This document shows, in pieces, positions 33,605 to 44,514 of a stretch of DNA of 64,000 bases. A program made the position numbers and the translations under genes. The notes under the pieces were generated by a model. The model saw nothing but the letters and a program-made list of their open reading frames with translations, ran no database searches and was not told the origin of the DNA. Numbering within the stretch: position 1 is the first letter of the stretch; each line of letters starts with the position of its first letter. The stretch spans positions 3,660,501 to 3,724,500 of the forward strand of contig CM076955.1 in the NCBI GenBank assembly GCA_039566865.1. Direction: 5' to 3'. The stretch is from Aurelia coerulea. Taxonomy: Eukaryota; Cnidaria; Scyphozoa; Semaeostomeae; Ulmaridae.

Positions 33605-33695
33605 ATGGCACTGGACCAATCGACCTGTCAGATCGACAAAAATAACCTAACTCGTATCGGGCTGGCTGGATTATCCAGTATGAGCGCAGCAATCG
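33605..33695 (+). CDS. Exon 1 of carrier copy 1
   Basis: 91 nt encoding the N-terminal tail and the start of helix 1 (RIGLAGLSSMSAAI). The donor is ATCG|GTATGT. It leaves phase 1, which joins exon 2 as a Val codon before TNPIDV. Confidence 0.8.
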
Positions 33696-36600
33696 GTATG
33701 TATCAAATTTAGGCCCATTTTTTGGCACCATGAGGATGCGAAATTCCAAGACGGAAAGTAGATGGAAGCGGTCATGCTTGACCATATATATATGTGCTGA
33801 CGGAACTGTAGAATGTCTATTGCTCTTTTTTGCACGTGAATATAGATGGATAGTGATGAAAGTTTATGCAAAAAGTAAAAGCAAGCAGAGTCTTTGTAAG
33901 GACAGAGTCAAATATATTGTCATTGCCCCAATTTTTGCATAAGCACACGAAGTAAACATTAGGCCAGCTCCATCCCATTCCAGACAAGGAATTTAGCTGT
34001 GCCACCTGCTGGGATACATGCTGTACAACGCCGAACTGGCATGGAATTTTGTTTGTTGCCATGTCATCATGATGCCACCACCATGCAACGAAAAATAACA
34101 TGATATCAAATGCTACGTGCCAAATTATAAACTTGCATTTAAGAAATGTTAAAACCTGAAAGGAAAAGTAGATAGCTTGGGCTGGGGAAAGTAGTAGAAA
34201 GTAAGCTTTCTAGACAAACTTAGGATTGGTTTATTGATGTGTCATGTTTTGAGCATTGTATCAGTTTTAAGATAAGTTGATGATTTTTATACCGAGAATT
34301 CTGCATGAAGATATGTTTCAAATATATTTCAGGGATTTCTTTTGAAGCTTGCCATAAATGATTTTGTGATATTAGGGTCTACTACTGGGGTAAAATGGGT
34401 AAGCTTGGGGTAAAATGGGTTAGGTCAAAATAGGCCTTATGTAAAATCCCACAATCCATCGTAAAAATGCGAGAATCTATTGAAAGACTGACTTGAAGGT
34501 TTCACCTCCCTTCCAAATCATCCAAGGGGTGCGTGTCTCAACCCACGAGATTTGCTAGTAATGTTTAGATTGAAAAACTTTGCTTGAATTCACTCTTTGC
34601 TTCCACTGAAAGCGTCTTTAGTTAAAGTGAAGTTTTGAAAATTTTTGGGACACACAAAACTACGTAGACTTTGAAAAATACTAATTTAGTCATAAGGTAT
34701 AAACCAACTTTCTTTTTGGTGAAGACACTAAATGATGTCTTAGAATCACCAACAAGAAGTTTCAATTGCAAAATGTATAACTTTGTATCAAATTCACTTT
34801 TGTGGAATCATTAGGAAACCCCACAGAGCGGCTTATAATAGGGCGTCTTGTTCATCAAAATTAGTTGCAGTATAAGGTGGTAGCTTAAAAGCAATCTGTC
34901 CCCTATTGTTCCGACCTTGGTTACTGCTTTGTTTACCTTATTTACGCTGGAGCTAAATTCATGCATCATTGAGTCTCTATGACCCTGATTTCTTTGGATA
35001 AAGCGAATTAACATCAACTTCTGGAATATACAATAGAGATCTTTATCAATTTTATTTTCATTCATCGAAGTGGACAGATTGCCGTTAATTGAGGACATCT
35101 TTTTGAACCTGAATGGTTCTAAGCTAGTTCAAGGTGTTGTTATTCCTCCAAATCTTGTGATAATCCTTAGCACCCTTGAACAAAAGCACTTAAATAGAGT
35201 TTCTTAAAAGATGAAACAGTTGAACATTTCGATGCAAATTAAGAAAACAATGAGTACTTATGGGTTAAAGAGAATCAACGGATATAAAAGCCCCGCGCCG
35301 ATGGGGTCTGGGTAGTCTATAAATAAATAGCCAATCATATAGCGCGTAGGCAGACTGACACTGCGTCAGTCACAAAATCATGTGATCAGTTTCTATTGGT
35401 AGTAACACAGTGACAACAACAGCGCGAAGAAGGTGACAATGTAGTTTGTCAAACTGGGAAAATTCATGTGATCACTTTCTGGATGTAGATGGAGCGCATG
35501 CGTCATTGAATTGGATTGCAAGTTATTTTTAAATCGGCTGCCCTTGTATCCGTTGATTCTCTTATAATTAAAGTTTCTTATGAAAGAACCTGTCATCACT
35601 TTATTGTAGTCACAAATCCAATTGATGTGATAAAAATAAGACTGCAGCTTGACAATGAACTTTCCAACCAGAAGAATATCTTCAAAGACAGAAAATACAA
35701 AGGATTTCTTGGCGGTGGACTGCTGATAGCAAGAGAAGAAGGAATGAGAGGCTTATACAAAGGGTTGGTTCACCATTTATTGATAATTGTTTCACTACAT
35801 AGTTCATTCATTTTTTTCATTTTCAATCATTTAGGGAGGGTGACCCTTCAACAAAGGTTGACTTTCAAGGGACCCTCCATTTAAAATACAATAACTACAA
35901 TAATACAAAAATTACTACTTAATAGGAAAATAAAAAGAAGCTAATATGTTTATTAAAATACAATATTTACAATATATTCAGTATAGAAAATAAAAGTAAG
36001 GCAGGGAAGTTTATTAGACGACCCAAGAATTCACCCCACCACCAACCCCAAGCCCAACCCCCACCAAATCGATCTAAGACACCCAGTACAGACACGGCGA
36101 CAGTTAAAGGGAGTAGAAAGACCAGCATGCTTTGCACTGAGTCAGTGACTTGTTCTGCTCAGCTTCCAGAATAACTGACTGTACGAAATTCATAAAAACA
36201 AAAATAATTCATTGCAAAGTCTGCTGGTCTTTGTACTCCCTTTAAACAATCTTGCTGTGGCACAGAACTTGAAAATCAATGTTCATTAACATAAAAATTT
36301 TGAAAAATATTTTCATGTGACACTGATCACAGCAAATTTTTAGAATAAGTGACAAATGAAGGACAATGACAGACCAAATCAAGTCTGGCTTTATCTCAGA
36401 GACATAAGAACCAGGGGGCATGTAGCCATCAAGATTTTGCAAGAAGACATAAATTGTCCCTTTTGTGTCAAGAGGTGCCCCTACCTAGTGTTGCATATTC
36501 AGGGCCTCCGATGACGGGGGGGCCATGGCCCCCCCCACTTGTTTGCAAATCATGCCGTTTTGAAAGGCAGCTCATCATGTTGTGCTGTGGTAATTTTTTT

Positions 36601-39563
36601 GTATCAAGTTTGGCCCCCCACTTATCTGATCTCGTTGGGGGCCTTGATATTAGATGACAAGCTGTAGGTATGGAAACTATGAAAGGAAACTATAAACAGG
36701 CCTTTTTCCTACCGTTTACTTTCCTTTATCATCATTTTGATCTGACACCTAATGTGAAACAGATTTAGGTATTAACTTGCTTGTAATAATGACTGGGTAT
36801 CTGTATTTGGTATTTTGTCATGTAATGACCATAGGATTGTCAGAAGTTCCTGTATGAATATACAAGGCCATGTAATAGCCATGTACAAGCCTTGTAGTTA
36901 TGGCCTTGTAACCTCGTTATAGCCTAGCCTTGCTGTAGCCTTGTAAATGGCTCAAAAATGCTAATTAGCCTTGTGGAGCCTCATGGAAGCCTTGTGTTAG
37001 ACTGGTTGCAACTTGGAATCTTACTGATAGCCTTGTAATTTTCTTCAAAGGTTAGTACAAGGTCATAGCAAGGTCATAATCCCTGCTACAAGGCTAAAAC
37101 TTGGCCTGTACAAGGCCAAGTTTAGCCTTGTATTTTGGTACAGGTTGCAAAAGTAAGGAAATGAAATGAATACACATGTTTTGTAAGATAGTCTTCATAA
37201 GAAACTCTACTCTCAGATGAACTTAACTCAACCTCTTTTTGTATTCTTTAGCATTCATGCATCCTTGATGAGAGAAGGCAGCTATAGTTCAATCAGGCTT
37301 GGCCTTTATGAGCCGCTGAAAGAATTTTTTGGTGAAGTAGACAAATCAAGAACACCACTGCATAAGAAAGTGCTTTGCGCGGGAATTTCAGGAACTATTG
37401 GGAGTGCTATTGCAAATCCTACAGACCTGGTCAAGATTAGAATGCAAGGAGAAGGCAAACTGGAACCAGGTATGATTGGATTTGAAGGCTTTTGCCTACA
37501 CAGGTGACTAAACATGCAGTTTTTCATGAGCATATGGGGAGATAAAATTTGGAGGGGGGCGAGGGGGGGCTGCCCGGTAAAGAATGTATTGTTCACGAAA
37601 AGCTTGCCCAACTAAGGCAGGTTTCTGCCCGATGATGGCCGATTTAAAAAAAATTTATCCAGCATTGGAGCCCCCCTGTCTCCTACGCCTATGTGTTTTA
37701 CTCTTTGAAAAATCGCCAACATTTTTAAATGATATTGATTGTACCGGGTGCGCTAAAAAATAAAAGATTCAGTTGTTTGAAAAATCGTTGTACCTAAAGT
37801 ACTGGATGGATTTGAATGAATCTATCGCCTGATAGCAGAAAGACTGGAGTATTTTTGTGCTTTTTCTAGCATTTTTAGGAGCAAAGAAAACATGGACAAG
37901 TTCAACTTCACAAAAATTTGTTGGTTGTGAAATGGCTGAAAGGGCTCAAAACTCTCGATCAAATGGCAAGGAATCTCTCACACCGAACAATACACCAGGG
38001 CATTTAATCTCTTTCAAGAGTTAAGAATAAGAAATGAATTTTGGAAATGAACACGAAAGTTTTTCAATCCCATGGCAATATAGTTTAGATGACATAAAAA
38101 GTTGTTTTGTATAAGAATTTTTTTTATGATTTGATCATGGTTGGATCAAATGTTTCAGAACCTTTTTCATACATATTGTAAGCAATAGACGATTGCGCTA
38201 AAGATGGCGGGAAGGAATTTTTTACCAAGATGCACTGCGTTCTTTAATCGAATTCCCATAGATTCATCAAAGAATCTTAATTAGAACGCAATGCATCTTG
38301 GTAAAAAATTCCTCGCCGCCATCTTTAGCGCAATCGTCTATTGGTTTACCTTTCGTAGAATTGAATTTACCTACTTTTTCAGTGCTCACAAAAAGACGAG
38401 AAAATCTCAAAAAATTTCGACATGTTTACTCCATTTCAATACATCCAGTACTCTAGGTGTTATGAATTTTCAAACTCTTGAACCTGATAGGAGTTTCCTT
38501 TTTACGATTGCACCAAAAATGAAATTTATCTAAACAGTCATTGGCGATGGGCGTTTCACTCCAAAAAATCTCGTACACCTTTGGCAAAAATTATTTTGTT
38601 GTCAAGAAAAATCCATCAAAAATAATTTGCTTTTTCAAATTAGTGAATGTGGACCCCTTGGAATTCCCTTTTGAAAGAGGCCGTAGATAATTGAAAAACA
38701 CCTGAACTTTTTGTTGCATACCCGACAGAAGTTTCCTTTTTACGACTGCGCCAAAAATGAAATTGATCTAAGCAGTCATTCGCTGATTAATTATTTAGGG
38801 AACATATAGGTTATGGGCTCCTTGAAATTCCCTTTTGAAAGAGGCGATAGATAATTGAATAACAGCTGGAAAGTTTTACGATTTCAGTTCATTACGTTGA
38901 ATAGTAACACTGTAATATTAGTAACACCATTATTTTTTTCCTTGTCTCCAAGACTAAAGGTTTATGGTAATGTTTCGAAACATTTCAGGCCAAAATCCTA
39001 TAAAAAACAAGGTTTTGGTAATACTATTTTTTGTTTCCCTTGTCTCCAAGATTAAAAGTTTAATAGTAATGTTTCCCAACATTTCAGGCCAAAATCCAAG
39101 ATATAGAAGTACGATACACGCTTTCAAAAAGATCGCTCGCAACGAAGGAGCATTGGGTCTTTGGCGAGGTGTAGGTCCGTCGGTGCAACGAGCAGCCATC
39201 GGGACATCGGCTCAAATCTCATCGTACGATCATACGAAACATTGGCTGTTAAACAGTGGTAAAATGAACGAGAATATTCGGTTACATGTCGTCGCTGCAA
39301 TGATTTCAGGATTCATTACTGCGTTCATAATGTCGCCGGTTGACGTCGTGAAAACTCGTATAATGAACCAAGAAGTGCTGAATCGAAATGGCAACACATA
39401 CAAGAACGCGCTTGATTGTTTTGTCAAGACGATAGCTTCCGAAGGCCTGTTTGGATTTTACAAAGGATTTATCGCGAATTGGCTCAGACTTGGACCCCAT
39501 ACGATCACAACTTTTTTGGTCTTTGAACAATTGCGAAGAATCGTCGGTATTGATCCAGTGTAG
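33605..39563 (+). CDS. UcpB-like mitochondrial carrier, copy 1 (4 exons, 312 aa)
   Basis: The model is join(33605..33695, 35610..35763, 37252..37469, 39088..39563), 939 nt ending in TAG. It is a mitochondrial carrier family (SLC25) protein of the inner membrane, closest to UCP/KMCP1/UcpB-type carriers of small metabolites or protons; the substrate is not known. Three Solcar repeats are seen, with signatures PIDVIK (34-39), PTDLVK (138-143) and PVDVVK (238-243). The half-repeat ends are EEGMRGLYKG, NEGALGLWRG and SEGLFGFYKG. At 312 aa it is the normal family length. The start has a strong context (AGCATGG) and an upstream in-frame TGA. A paralogue with identical exon sizes lies at 44388-53193. 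Exon 4 has a duplicated acceptor. Confidence 0.88.
33696..35609 (+). other. Intron 1 of carrier copy 1
   Basis: A 1.9-kb intron. GGGGTAAAATGGGT is repeated twice near 34388-34424, and a family K element occupies the last 340 bp (35268-35568). The rest is unremarkable. Confidence 0.6.
35268..35568. mobile_element. Family K element next to a splice acceptor
   Basis: The termini AGAGAATCAACGGATA and TATCCGTTGATTCTCTT are inverted. AAAAGCCCCGCGCC is shared with the copy at 30292. Its right edge is about 40 bp upstream of exon 2, so it sits close to the branch-point zone. Confidence 0.6.
35610..35763 (+). CDS. Exon 2 of carrier copy 1
   Basis: 154 nt with borders TTGTAG|TCAC and AAAGG|GTTGGT. 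It carries the first carrier signature PIDVIK and the motif EEGMRGLYKG. Size and phase equal exon 2 of the paralogue (47655-47808). Confidence 0.88.
36106..36246. repeat. Foldback repeat
   Basis: TTAAAGGGAGTAGAAAGACC ... CTTTGCA at the left pairs with TGCAAAGTCTGCTGGTCTTT then GTACTCCCTTTAA at the right, arms about 36 bp. No clear target duplication. Confidence 0.65.
36862..37135. repeat. Cluster of CCTTGTA / TACAAGG words
   Basis: Roughly a dozen copies of the 7-8-mer GCCTTGTA or its complement lie within 275 bp. The left part mainly carries GCCTTGTA and the right part mainly TACAAGGC, so the block can fold on itself. It does not have a fixed period. Confidence 0.65.
37252..37469 (+). CDS. 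Exon 3 of carrier copy 1
   Basis: 218 nt with borders TTCTTTAG|CATT and CCAG|GTATGA. It encodes helix 2 to the second signature PTDLVK and ends in GEGKLEPG. Size and phase equal exon 3 of the paralogue (49608-49825). Confidence 0.88.
37742..38535. mobile_element. Family H inverted-repeat element
   Basis: It starts TACCGGGTGCGCTAAAAAAT, and the right arm ends near ACGATTGCACCAAAAATG. Both arms carry AGTACTGGATG followed by TTTTCTAGCATTTTTAGGAG-like sequence. The left arm is homologous to 59155-59455 and, inverted, to 57640-57800. A foldback (38185-38343) lies at its centre. Confidence 0.6.
38185..38343. repeat. Foldback repeat, arms about 62 bp
   Basis: CAATAGACGATTGCGCTAAA through TGCACTGCGTTCT pairs with AGAACGCAATGCATC through GCGCAATCGTCTATTG, leaving a spacer of about 37 nt. 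Both CGCC blocks are conserved, giving a near-perfect stem. Confidence 0.72.
38500..38860. repeat. Diverged tandem duplication inside intron 3
   Basis: AGTTTCCTTTTTACGA then CACCAAAAATGAAAT occurs near 38490 and 38730. AATTCCCTTTTGAAAGAGGC then GATAATTGAA occurs near 38660 and 38828. Confidence 0.6.
38930..39102 (+). repeat. Tandem duplication of the exon 4 splice acceptor
   Basis: CTTGTCTCCAAGA ... TAATGTTTC ... ACATTTCAGGCCAAAATCC occurs twice. The two AG sites end at 38988 and 39087, exactly 99 bp (33 codons) apart. The 99 bases contain no stop in the coding frame. Confidence 0.8.
39088..39563 (+). CDS. Exon 4 of carrier copy 1
   Basis: 476 nt encoding GLWRGVGPSVQRA, the third signature PVDVVK and the C-terminus, ending in TAG. 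Size equals exon 4 of the paralogue. The alternative acceptor at 38988 would add 33 residues without changing the frame. The downstream acceptor is preferred because it matches the paralogue (GQNPRY / GQGPRY). Confidence 0.88.
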
Positions 39564-39885
39564 GTTTGTATAGATTTGTTAAAATGGATTTCTTGTTCCC
39601 TGTGATCGACTTCAGGGTGTCCCAAAAAATGTAGCCCGTTTGTGTTGTTGCTGCTGGTGAGGAGGAGCTTTAACTAGACTGATCTTTTCCATACGCTTCC
39701 AGGAACGGATATGGCCTAAAATCACCTGCTATTTTTTTCTGAAAACCACCAACCCATATGAGTTGGGAAATGAGGTCCTCGCTGAAGCAACAACAACAAC
39801 AACAACAACAACATCAGTTCACTTCAATGAGATGAGCGTAAATTGAGGGTCCTTGTGCAGTGAAGTTAAGCTTTAACTTCAGTAA
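39564..39885. other. 3' flank of carrier copy 1
   Basis: No AATAAA was noticed near the stop. CAGGGTGTCCCAAAAAATG at 39614 looks like one end of a mariner-type element. A (CAA)n run lies at 39787-39812. Confidence 0.45.
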
Positions 39886-40462
39886 ACCATGCCGCAGTCG
39901 AATTCGAAGGCGCTGTTCGCGTTGCATCTCAGGATTGCATGGGGAAACTCCCATGGGATACCAAGGGTGTTAGGACACGATTGTTTTGATTACGTATTTA
40001 TTTACCTTGTTTTGATCTTTGTTTTGCTTTTGTCTTGTTTTCTTCTCCGTTTTCTCTACAACTGATGTGTGCAACTGAACGGTTTATTAGGCCCAAATGC
40101 CTGGTGTTATTTGAATATATCTTCCTTGTATTCCCGTGTCTTAGCGCGCCTTCGCAGAAGAAAGGTTTCAAACCGCAATATTTAATATGGCATTGCGGTT
40201 TGAAACCTTTCTTTTGCGAAGGCGTGCTAAGACACAGGAATACAAGGAAGATATGTTCAAATAACACGAGGCATTTGGGCCTAATAAACCGCTCAGTTGC
40301 ACACATCAGTTGAAGAGAAAACAGAGAAGAAAACAAGACAAAAACAAGACAAAGATCAAAACAAGGTAAATAAATACGTAATTAAAACATTCGTGTCCTA
40401 ACACCCTTGGCGATACCGAGATGAAACGCAAACAGCAGCGCTTTCACGTTCCACTGCGGATG
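39886..40462. mobile_element. Very long foldback element, arms over 220 bp
   Basis: CCAAGGGTGTTAGGACACGA (from 39961) through AGGTTTCAAACCGC pairs with GCGGTTTGAAACC through TCGTGTCCTAACACCCTTGG (to 40410), with a centre near 40185. Weaker outer pairing (GCGCTGTTCGCGTTGC / AAACGCAAACAGCAGCGC) extends it to about 39886 and 40462. Its open frames are by-products of the palindrome. Confidence 0.78.
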
Positions 40463-42428
40463 GGTCTGTTGTCCCGTCTTTATGCAGTTACTTTTCTGCA
40501 AGTTATACTTCGAGACCATTTTTGGTCAATCTGACAATTGGCTGATGGTCTATGGAACAAAATGTTACAGTAAGTGGTTGCATCAAAAGCGACTTCCTCG
40601 ACAGAAAGGGTTTCACAGCAGCAAAGAGAACGGGACAAAATTGCTTCTTGGGACTCCTTGTAGTTCAAAATGTCACTAAACGAACATCGAGGATAAAATC
40701 CGTCTCGCTTGTGTTTCAGACTATCACCACTCTGGACCACACGCTAATTAAAAAAAAAAGACGTATTTTGCTAAGTAAACTTTTTCCTTTGAAAAGATTC
40801 TTGCAATCGATCCCAATCGATCCTACTTTTTGAGGGAAACTAAACATAACAGGAACTGTTGCCAGACTCGTAAATTTACAATGATATTTTTTTAGAGTGA
40901 AGCTGTCACTATTTATTGTAGTTCGTTGCAAGAGACTTTGCAAACAAATTTTGCGTCGCAGAAACTTAATTGCCAATTTTCCCGGACTAGAAAGAATTTT
41001 CAATTGTTTAAGAATTCGTTACGCGGAGAATACCTCCGCTTTACAAATTTTCAAACAGCTAAAAATCTCTTTCCGAATTTGCCACATCTTGAGCGACAAA
41101 ATTTTGTGCAAATCTTTGTATCGAAGAAGTTTCGATATCACCTGTTGTAGCCATGCTCACTCTTCATGTAGGAGCATAGATCAAATCTATGCATAAATGT
41201 TATGTAATATGAACTGTTCCAAAGGAAGGGTAATCAAATGTATTTTCTATTTCAAAATATTGTACTGTACAAGATCTGTAAAGATGGACCACTGAGATGG
41301 ACACTTTTTATGGTTGTCTTTAGGGTTACTTTGCTTGCTCTGCTTTGCGCTCTGTTGAGCACAGGTGAGCATAGGGCTCAAATCTTTTAAATCTTTAAAA
41401 AGGTGGGTGGAAAACAACCTCGTCCCCAGGGCCTTTTGTCATGTTGGGACGGAGACGAAGACGCAATGGAAGGAAAACATAAGGAAGGAATTGTATGAAG
41501 ATCTCACCTTGCTCCATGGCCTCTTTTAACATACCAGCTGGGTGGGCAATTGCCCCTAGTCCCCTCCTTAGGTATAATGCTTTACCTTTTAAAGCAATAG
41601 GCCTATTGTCCCTCTTGATCAGTGAAACAATTGATTGCCCCTCAAGTCTGGTCCTTTAAAAGAGGTCCTGCCTTTGCTCGGCTGAGCGCAACGCAGACCA
41701 TCCATAAGTAATTAGATGTTTAAACTTGTAATATTTTGCGAAGAAATATTTCTGTAAGAAATTCTAGCTGTCTTTGATGATAATATGGAAACTCTTTGAA
41801 AGGATTGCATTCCCCTTTGCGCAAAGTCTATTTCGTCAACTGTAATATTTCATCAACTGTAATAAGTTGCAGTTGACGAAAAAGACTTGGGGCAAGTCTG
41901 GCATTCCCCCTGCTGGCATTCTACAGCAAATTTTTAGGAGTATTACACCAGCGTAGTCCCTAGTGGAAGGGTCCCTCGCAGTGACGGCCTCCTGTTTGAT
42001 TAAGAATATAATGATGTGTTTAAAGTGATATGGTAAGGTGCGAGTTGCAGTTGCGAGTGCGAGTTACACTTATCCACCTTTTAAAAGCGTTAAGAAAATA
42101 CCACCGAGAAGTAGGAATATTTGGTACCCGTTATGCCGAATAGTTTGTACTTGTTGAAAATCAACCATAATTTGTTCGTATTCTCTGCGTTGGAAGACAA
42201 ACTTACAACTCTATCTCAAACAAACTTGCAATTGTAATTGTTCACTTTTAGAAGGACTAACCGAGTTTGACAGTCACTAAAATGCTGGATTTAATGAACA
42301 TTTTGAAGGCTTGGCTTTCGATGCCAGTCCAAAGAAAGGGTTTACTGATTCTAGATGCGAAACACTTTAAAGAGCAAATTTAGCGGGCCTAAATTTGTAA
42401 CATTTTGACACCTCATTTATTCATAGTA
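40463..42428. other. Intergenic, no gene seen
   Basis: About 2 kb. Open frames at 40552-40833 and 40897-41196 carry no motif, no splice support and no paralogue here. A short inverted repeat lies near 41837-41885 (AAGTCTATTTCGTCAACTG / CAGTTGACGAAAAAGACTT). Confidence 0.45.
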
Positions 42429-42513
42429 ATTCATATATAATATTCATATATAATATTCATATATAACATTCATATATAATATTCATATATAACTTTCATA
42501 TATAATATTCATA
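42429..42513. repeat. 13-bp tandem repeat, about 6.5 units
   Basis: The unit ATTCATATATAAT repeats with single-base changes (AAC for AAT, TTTC for ATTC). Confidence 0.85.
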
Positions 42514-42771
42514 GCAGAGAAAACGCTTGCGTGAAAATTTTGAATTATTAAAGAGCTCCACATTCTCTTGTGCTTCAAGGGCGACAATGGAGCATGAGCA
42601 TCCTGCAAAGAGTTTTTAACGGGTTTCATTTCATCAAATATATACAGGAAACTAAAGTTTTGTGTATCAAAGATAGCTCTTTAATTATTTCGTTGCGTTT
42701 ATCTTGTATGATTATTTTAACTGTAAAATGCCTCTTCGTTGTGAACTTTCTCAGCTCTAAGGGCTCACGAA
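42514..42771. other. Intergenic, no gene seen
   Basis: No recognisable feature between the tandem repeat and family G. Confidence 0.4.
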
Positions 42772-43150
42772 GCGTTTCTAAAAATCTACCACTCAGGCAA
42801 ATAATGTGATCTTAAAGAGCCATTATCACTCAGGATCCTTTGCGGTCACACTGGACTTGCTCTCAAGTCTTGCTGTTTATCAATAAACAAATGGGAGGGG
42901 GAGGAAGGGAAGAAGAAAAAGGAATGGAAAGGGGGAAGGAGTCTCGCTCTCCTTGCCTTCCCCTTTCACGTTAGTTTTTCTTCTTCTGCTTTTTCTTGCC
43001 CTCCCCCCCCCCCCCATTTGTTTATTGATCAAGAGCGAGACCTGGAACAAGTCCACGGTCACAATTACAGACTGTCTGAAAATCAAATTTGGTCAAAGCG
43101 GAAACAATAGATCCACACGACAGTAGTCGAACTGATAGAAGAGTTTGACT
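42772..43150 (+). repeat. Dispersed repeat family G, split by an M element
   Basis: TTAAAGAGCCATTATCACTC, CCTTTGCGGTCACA and, after the M insertion, CAGACTGTCTGAAAATCAAA then ATAGATCCACA follow the order seen at 30040-30290. Confidence 0.6.
42852..43055. mobile_element. Family M element, 204 bp, with 9-bp duplication
   Basis: The ends TGGACTTGCTCTCAAGTC and AACAAGTCCA are inverted, continuing into TTTATCAATAAACAAATGGG and its complement around a purine/pyrimidine core. CGGTCACAC (42843-42851) and CGGTCACAA (43056-43064) match at 8 of 9. Confidence 0.72.
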
Positions 43151-43155
43151 TCAGT

Positions 43156-43400
43156 TGAACTCTTCTACTTTTAATGAAGAAACTTTTTGGCGGGAAGAAA
43201 CTTTTGCAAGAAGAAACTTTCGCGTTTTGGGCCAAAATTCGCGAAAATTTATTCAGCGAAATTTTCTAAAATGTGAAATTAACGAAAGTTTATTCCCGCA
43301 CAACTTCCTAAAGTATAGAATCGAATATTTATGTAATCGAATGTTGATACTATTTTGGTAAACTGCAAGAAAAGTTAATATCTGCTAGAAATGAACTGCT
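43156..43400. other. Intergenic, AGAAACTTT-rich
   Basis: GAAGAAACTTT recurs near 43165-43220. No credible exon. Confidence 0.4.
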
Positions 43401-43900
43401 AGAAAAGTCGATACTGCTCGAAGAACTTTCTAGGTATGGCGTGCAGGGTAAGGTGATTAGCTGGTTTCGATCCTACCCCACTCAACGAAATCAGTTTTGC
43501 AGAATCAGTGGTGAATGTTCTAAGTCTTAGGGGGTAGCCTGTGGCATTCCCCAGGGTTCCTGCCTAAGCCCCCTTCTCTTCACCATATGTCTTAACGACT
43601 TTGAGGAGTGTTTACAGTTTTCTTCGGCGAGCATGTATGCTGATGCTACGTACACAACAATAGCCTGAAGATATTAACGAACTTGTCCAGATGGTGAAGG
43701 AGGAGCTACACAGAACATTTCTGAGTGTATGAGGGTTAATAAATTAAGTTCCAATCCTAAAAACTGAGTTTATGCTCGTCGGCCATCCACGTAGAGTTGA
43801 TAAAATTGAAATTCTGCTTCCATTGAAACTTTATGGCACAGAAATAAAATGAGTGAAAAAATTCTCCATGATTTTTTTCGATCATGATTGTATATTGTGA
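43400..43900 (+). pseudogene. Decayed LINE reverse transcriptase fragment
   Basis: A non-LTR reverse transcriptase remnant on the + strand. LEELSRYGVQGKVISWFRSY is followed, after an in-frame stop, by the palm motif CGIPQGSCLSPLLF and a changed catalytic box, YADAT for YADDT. Then comes PKTEFMLVGHPRR-like sequence after a frameshift. Several stops make it non-functional. It is more decayed than the LINE at 14864-16230 and differs from it in sequence. Confidence 0.72.
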
Positions 43901-44387
43901 TCAACAAGCGAGAGAGGTTTGCACATGAAGAAGACAGCACGTGATTTGTGAAGAATGATCACATGCATCGCTGCATTAAAGTTCCATGCTGCACATGCAC
44001 AGAATTTGATACAACGAAAGAAAAACATTTTTAGTTCCAACAAAGATTATCATACTGTGAGAAAGACTTGATTTTTAAAAATTACGCCCTCTTGGAAAAT
44101 CCCATTGACTAGAAACTTACCTTCAGAGATAGGGGGTAAAATTTTGGGGAAAAGTAGTTGCGCATTGCTGCTGCGAAGAGGAAGGGGTGATGAAAGCTTA
44201 TAGTGTCACTACATAAATCTTTAATGCTCATTTGCTATTGTTCCTTTTCTTGCTTTTGTTGTATTGACGAATCAGATCAAAGGGCGGAGATAAATCCTTT
44301 TGGTAATGAATCGGAAACATTTCCCTCCAAAGCAACTAACCTCGCTTCCGATCAATTTCTTGACATGGCGGTCAATTTTGTTGAAGG
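43901..44387. other. Region upstream of the second carrier gene
   Basis: No exon was recognised. A TGA lies in the coding frame just before 44388. Promoter elements cannot be supported. Confidence 0.45.
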
Positions 44388-44514
44388 ATGACTGCACGAG
44401 AGACCAAGCATGAACGGGCAATTTTGGTTGCTCAAGAAAAGAAAATGGCCCCAAATAATGAAAATTTGGTTAGATTTGCCCTTTCTGGCATTTCTTGTAT
44501 GTCAGCTGGGATCA
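44388..44514 (+). CDS. Exon 1 of carrier copy 2
   Basis: 127 nt. The part aligned to copy 1 is NLVRFALSGISCMSAGI against NLTRIGLAGLSSMSAAI. The donor is ATCA|GTAAGT, phase 1. The first 19 residues are charged and not shared with copy 1. Confidence 0.75.

Larger units (their letters stand above)
35764..37251 (+). other. Intron 2 of carrier copy 1
   Basis: A 1.5-kb phase-2 intron. It contains an inverted repeat (36106-36246), a C- and G-rich stretch near 36507-36640 and the CCTTGTA-rich block (36862-37135). Confidence 0.6.
37470..39087 (+). other. Intron 3 of carrier copy 1
   Basis: A 1.6-kb phase-1 intron. It holds a G/C-rich stretch at 37545-37690 (its TTTCTGCCCGATGATGGCCG part resembles 62855-62900), family H (37742-38535), a tandem duplication near 38500-38860, and the duplicated acceptor at 38930-39087. 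Confidence 0.6.

Noticed and set aside
33417..33785. 122-codon open frame on the - strand
   Set aside because: It is antisense to carrier exon 1 and has no domain.
38989..39087. Using the upstream acceptor as the main exon 4 border
   Set aside because: It keeps the frame, but the paralogue and the family have no 33-residue insertion here. It is reported as a possible alternative only.
40035..40336. Open frames on both strands with near-identical peptides
   Set aside because: The similarity of the two strands is the palindrome itself (39886-40462), not coding selection.
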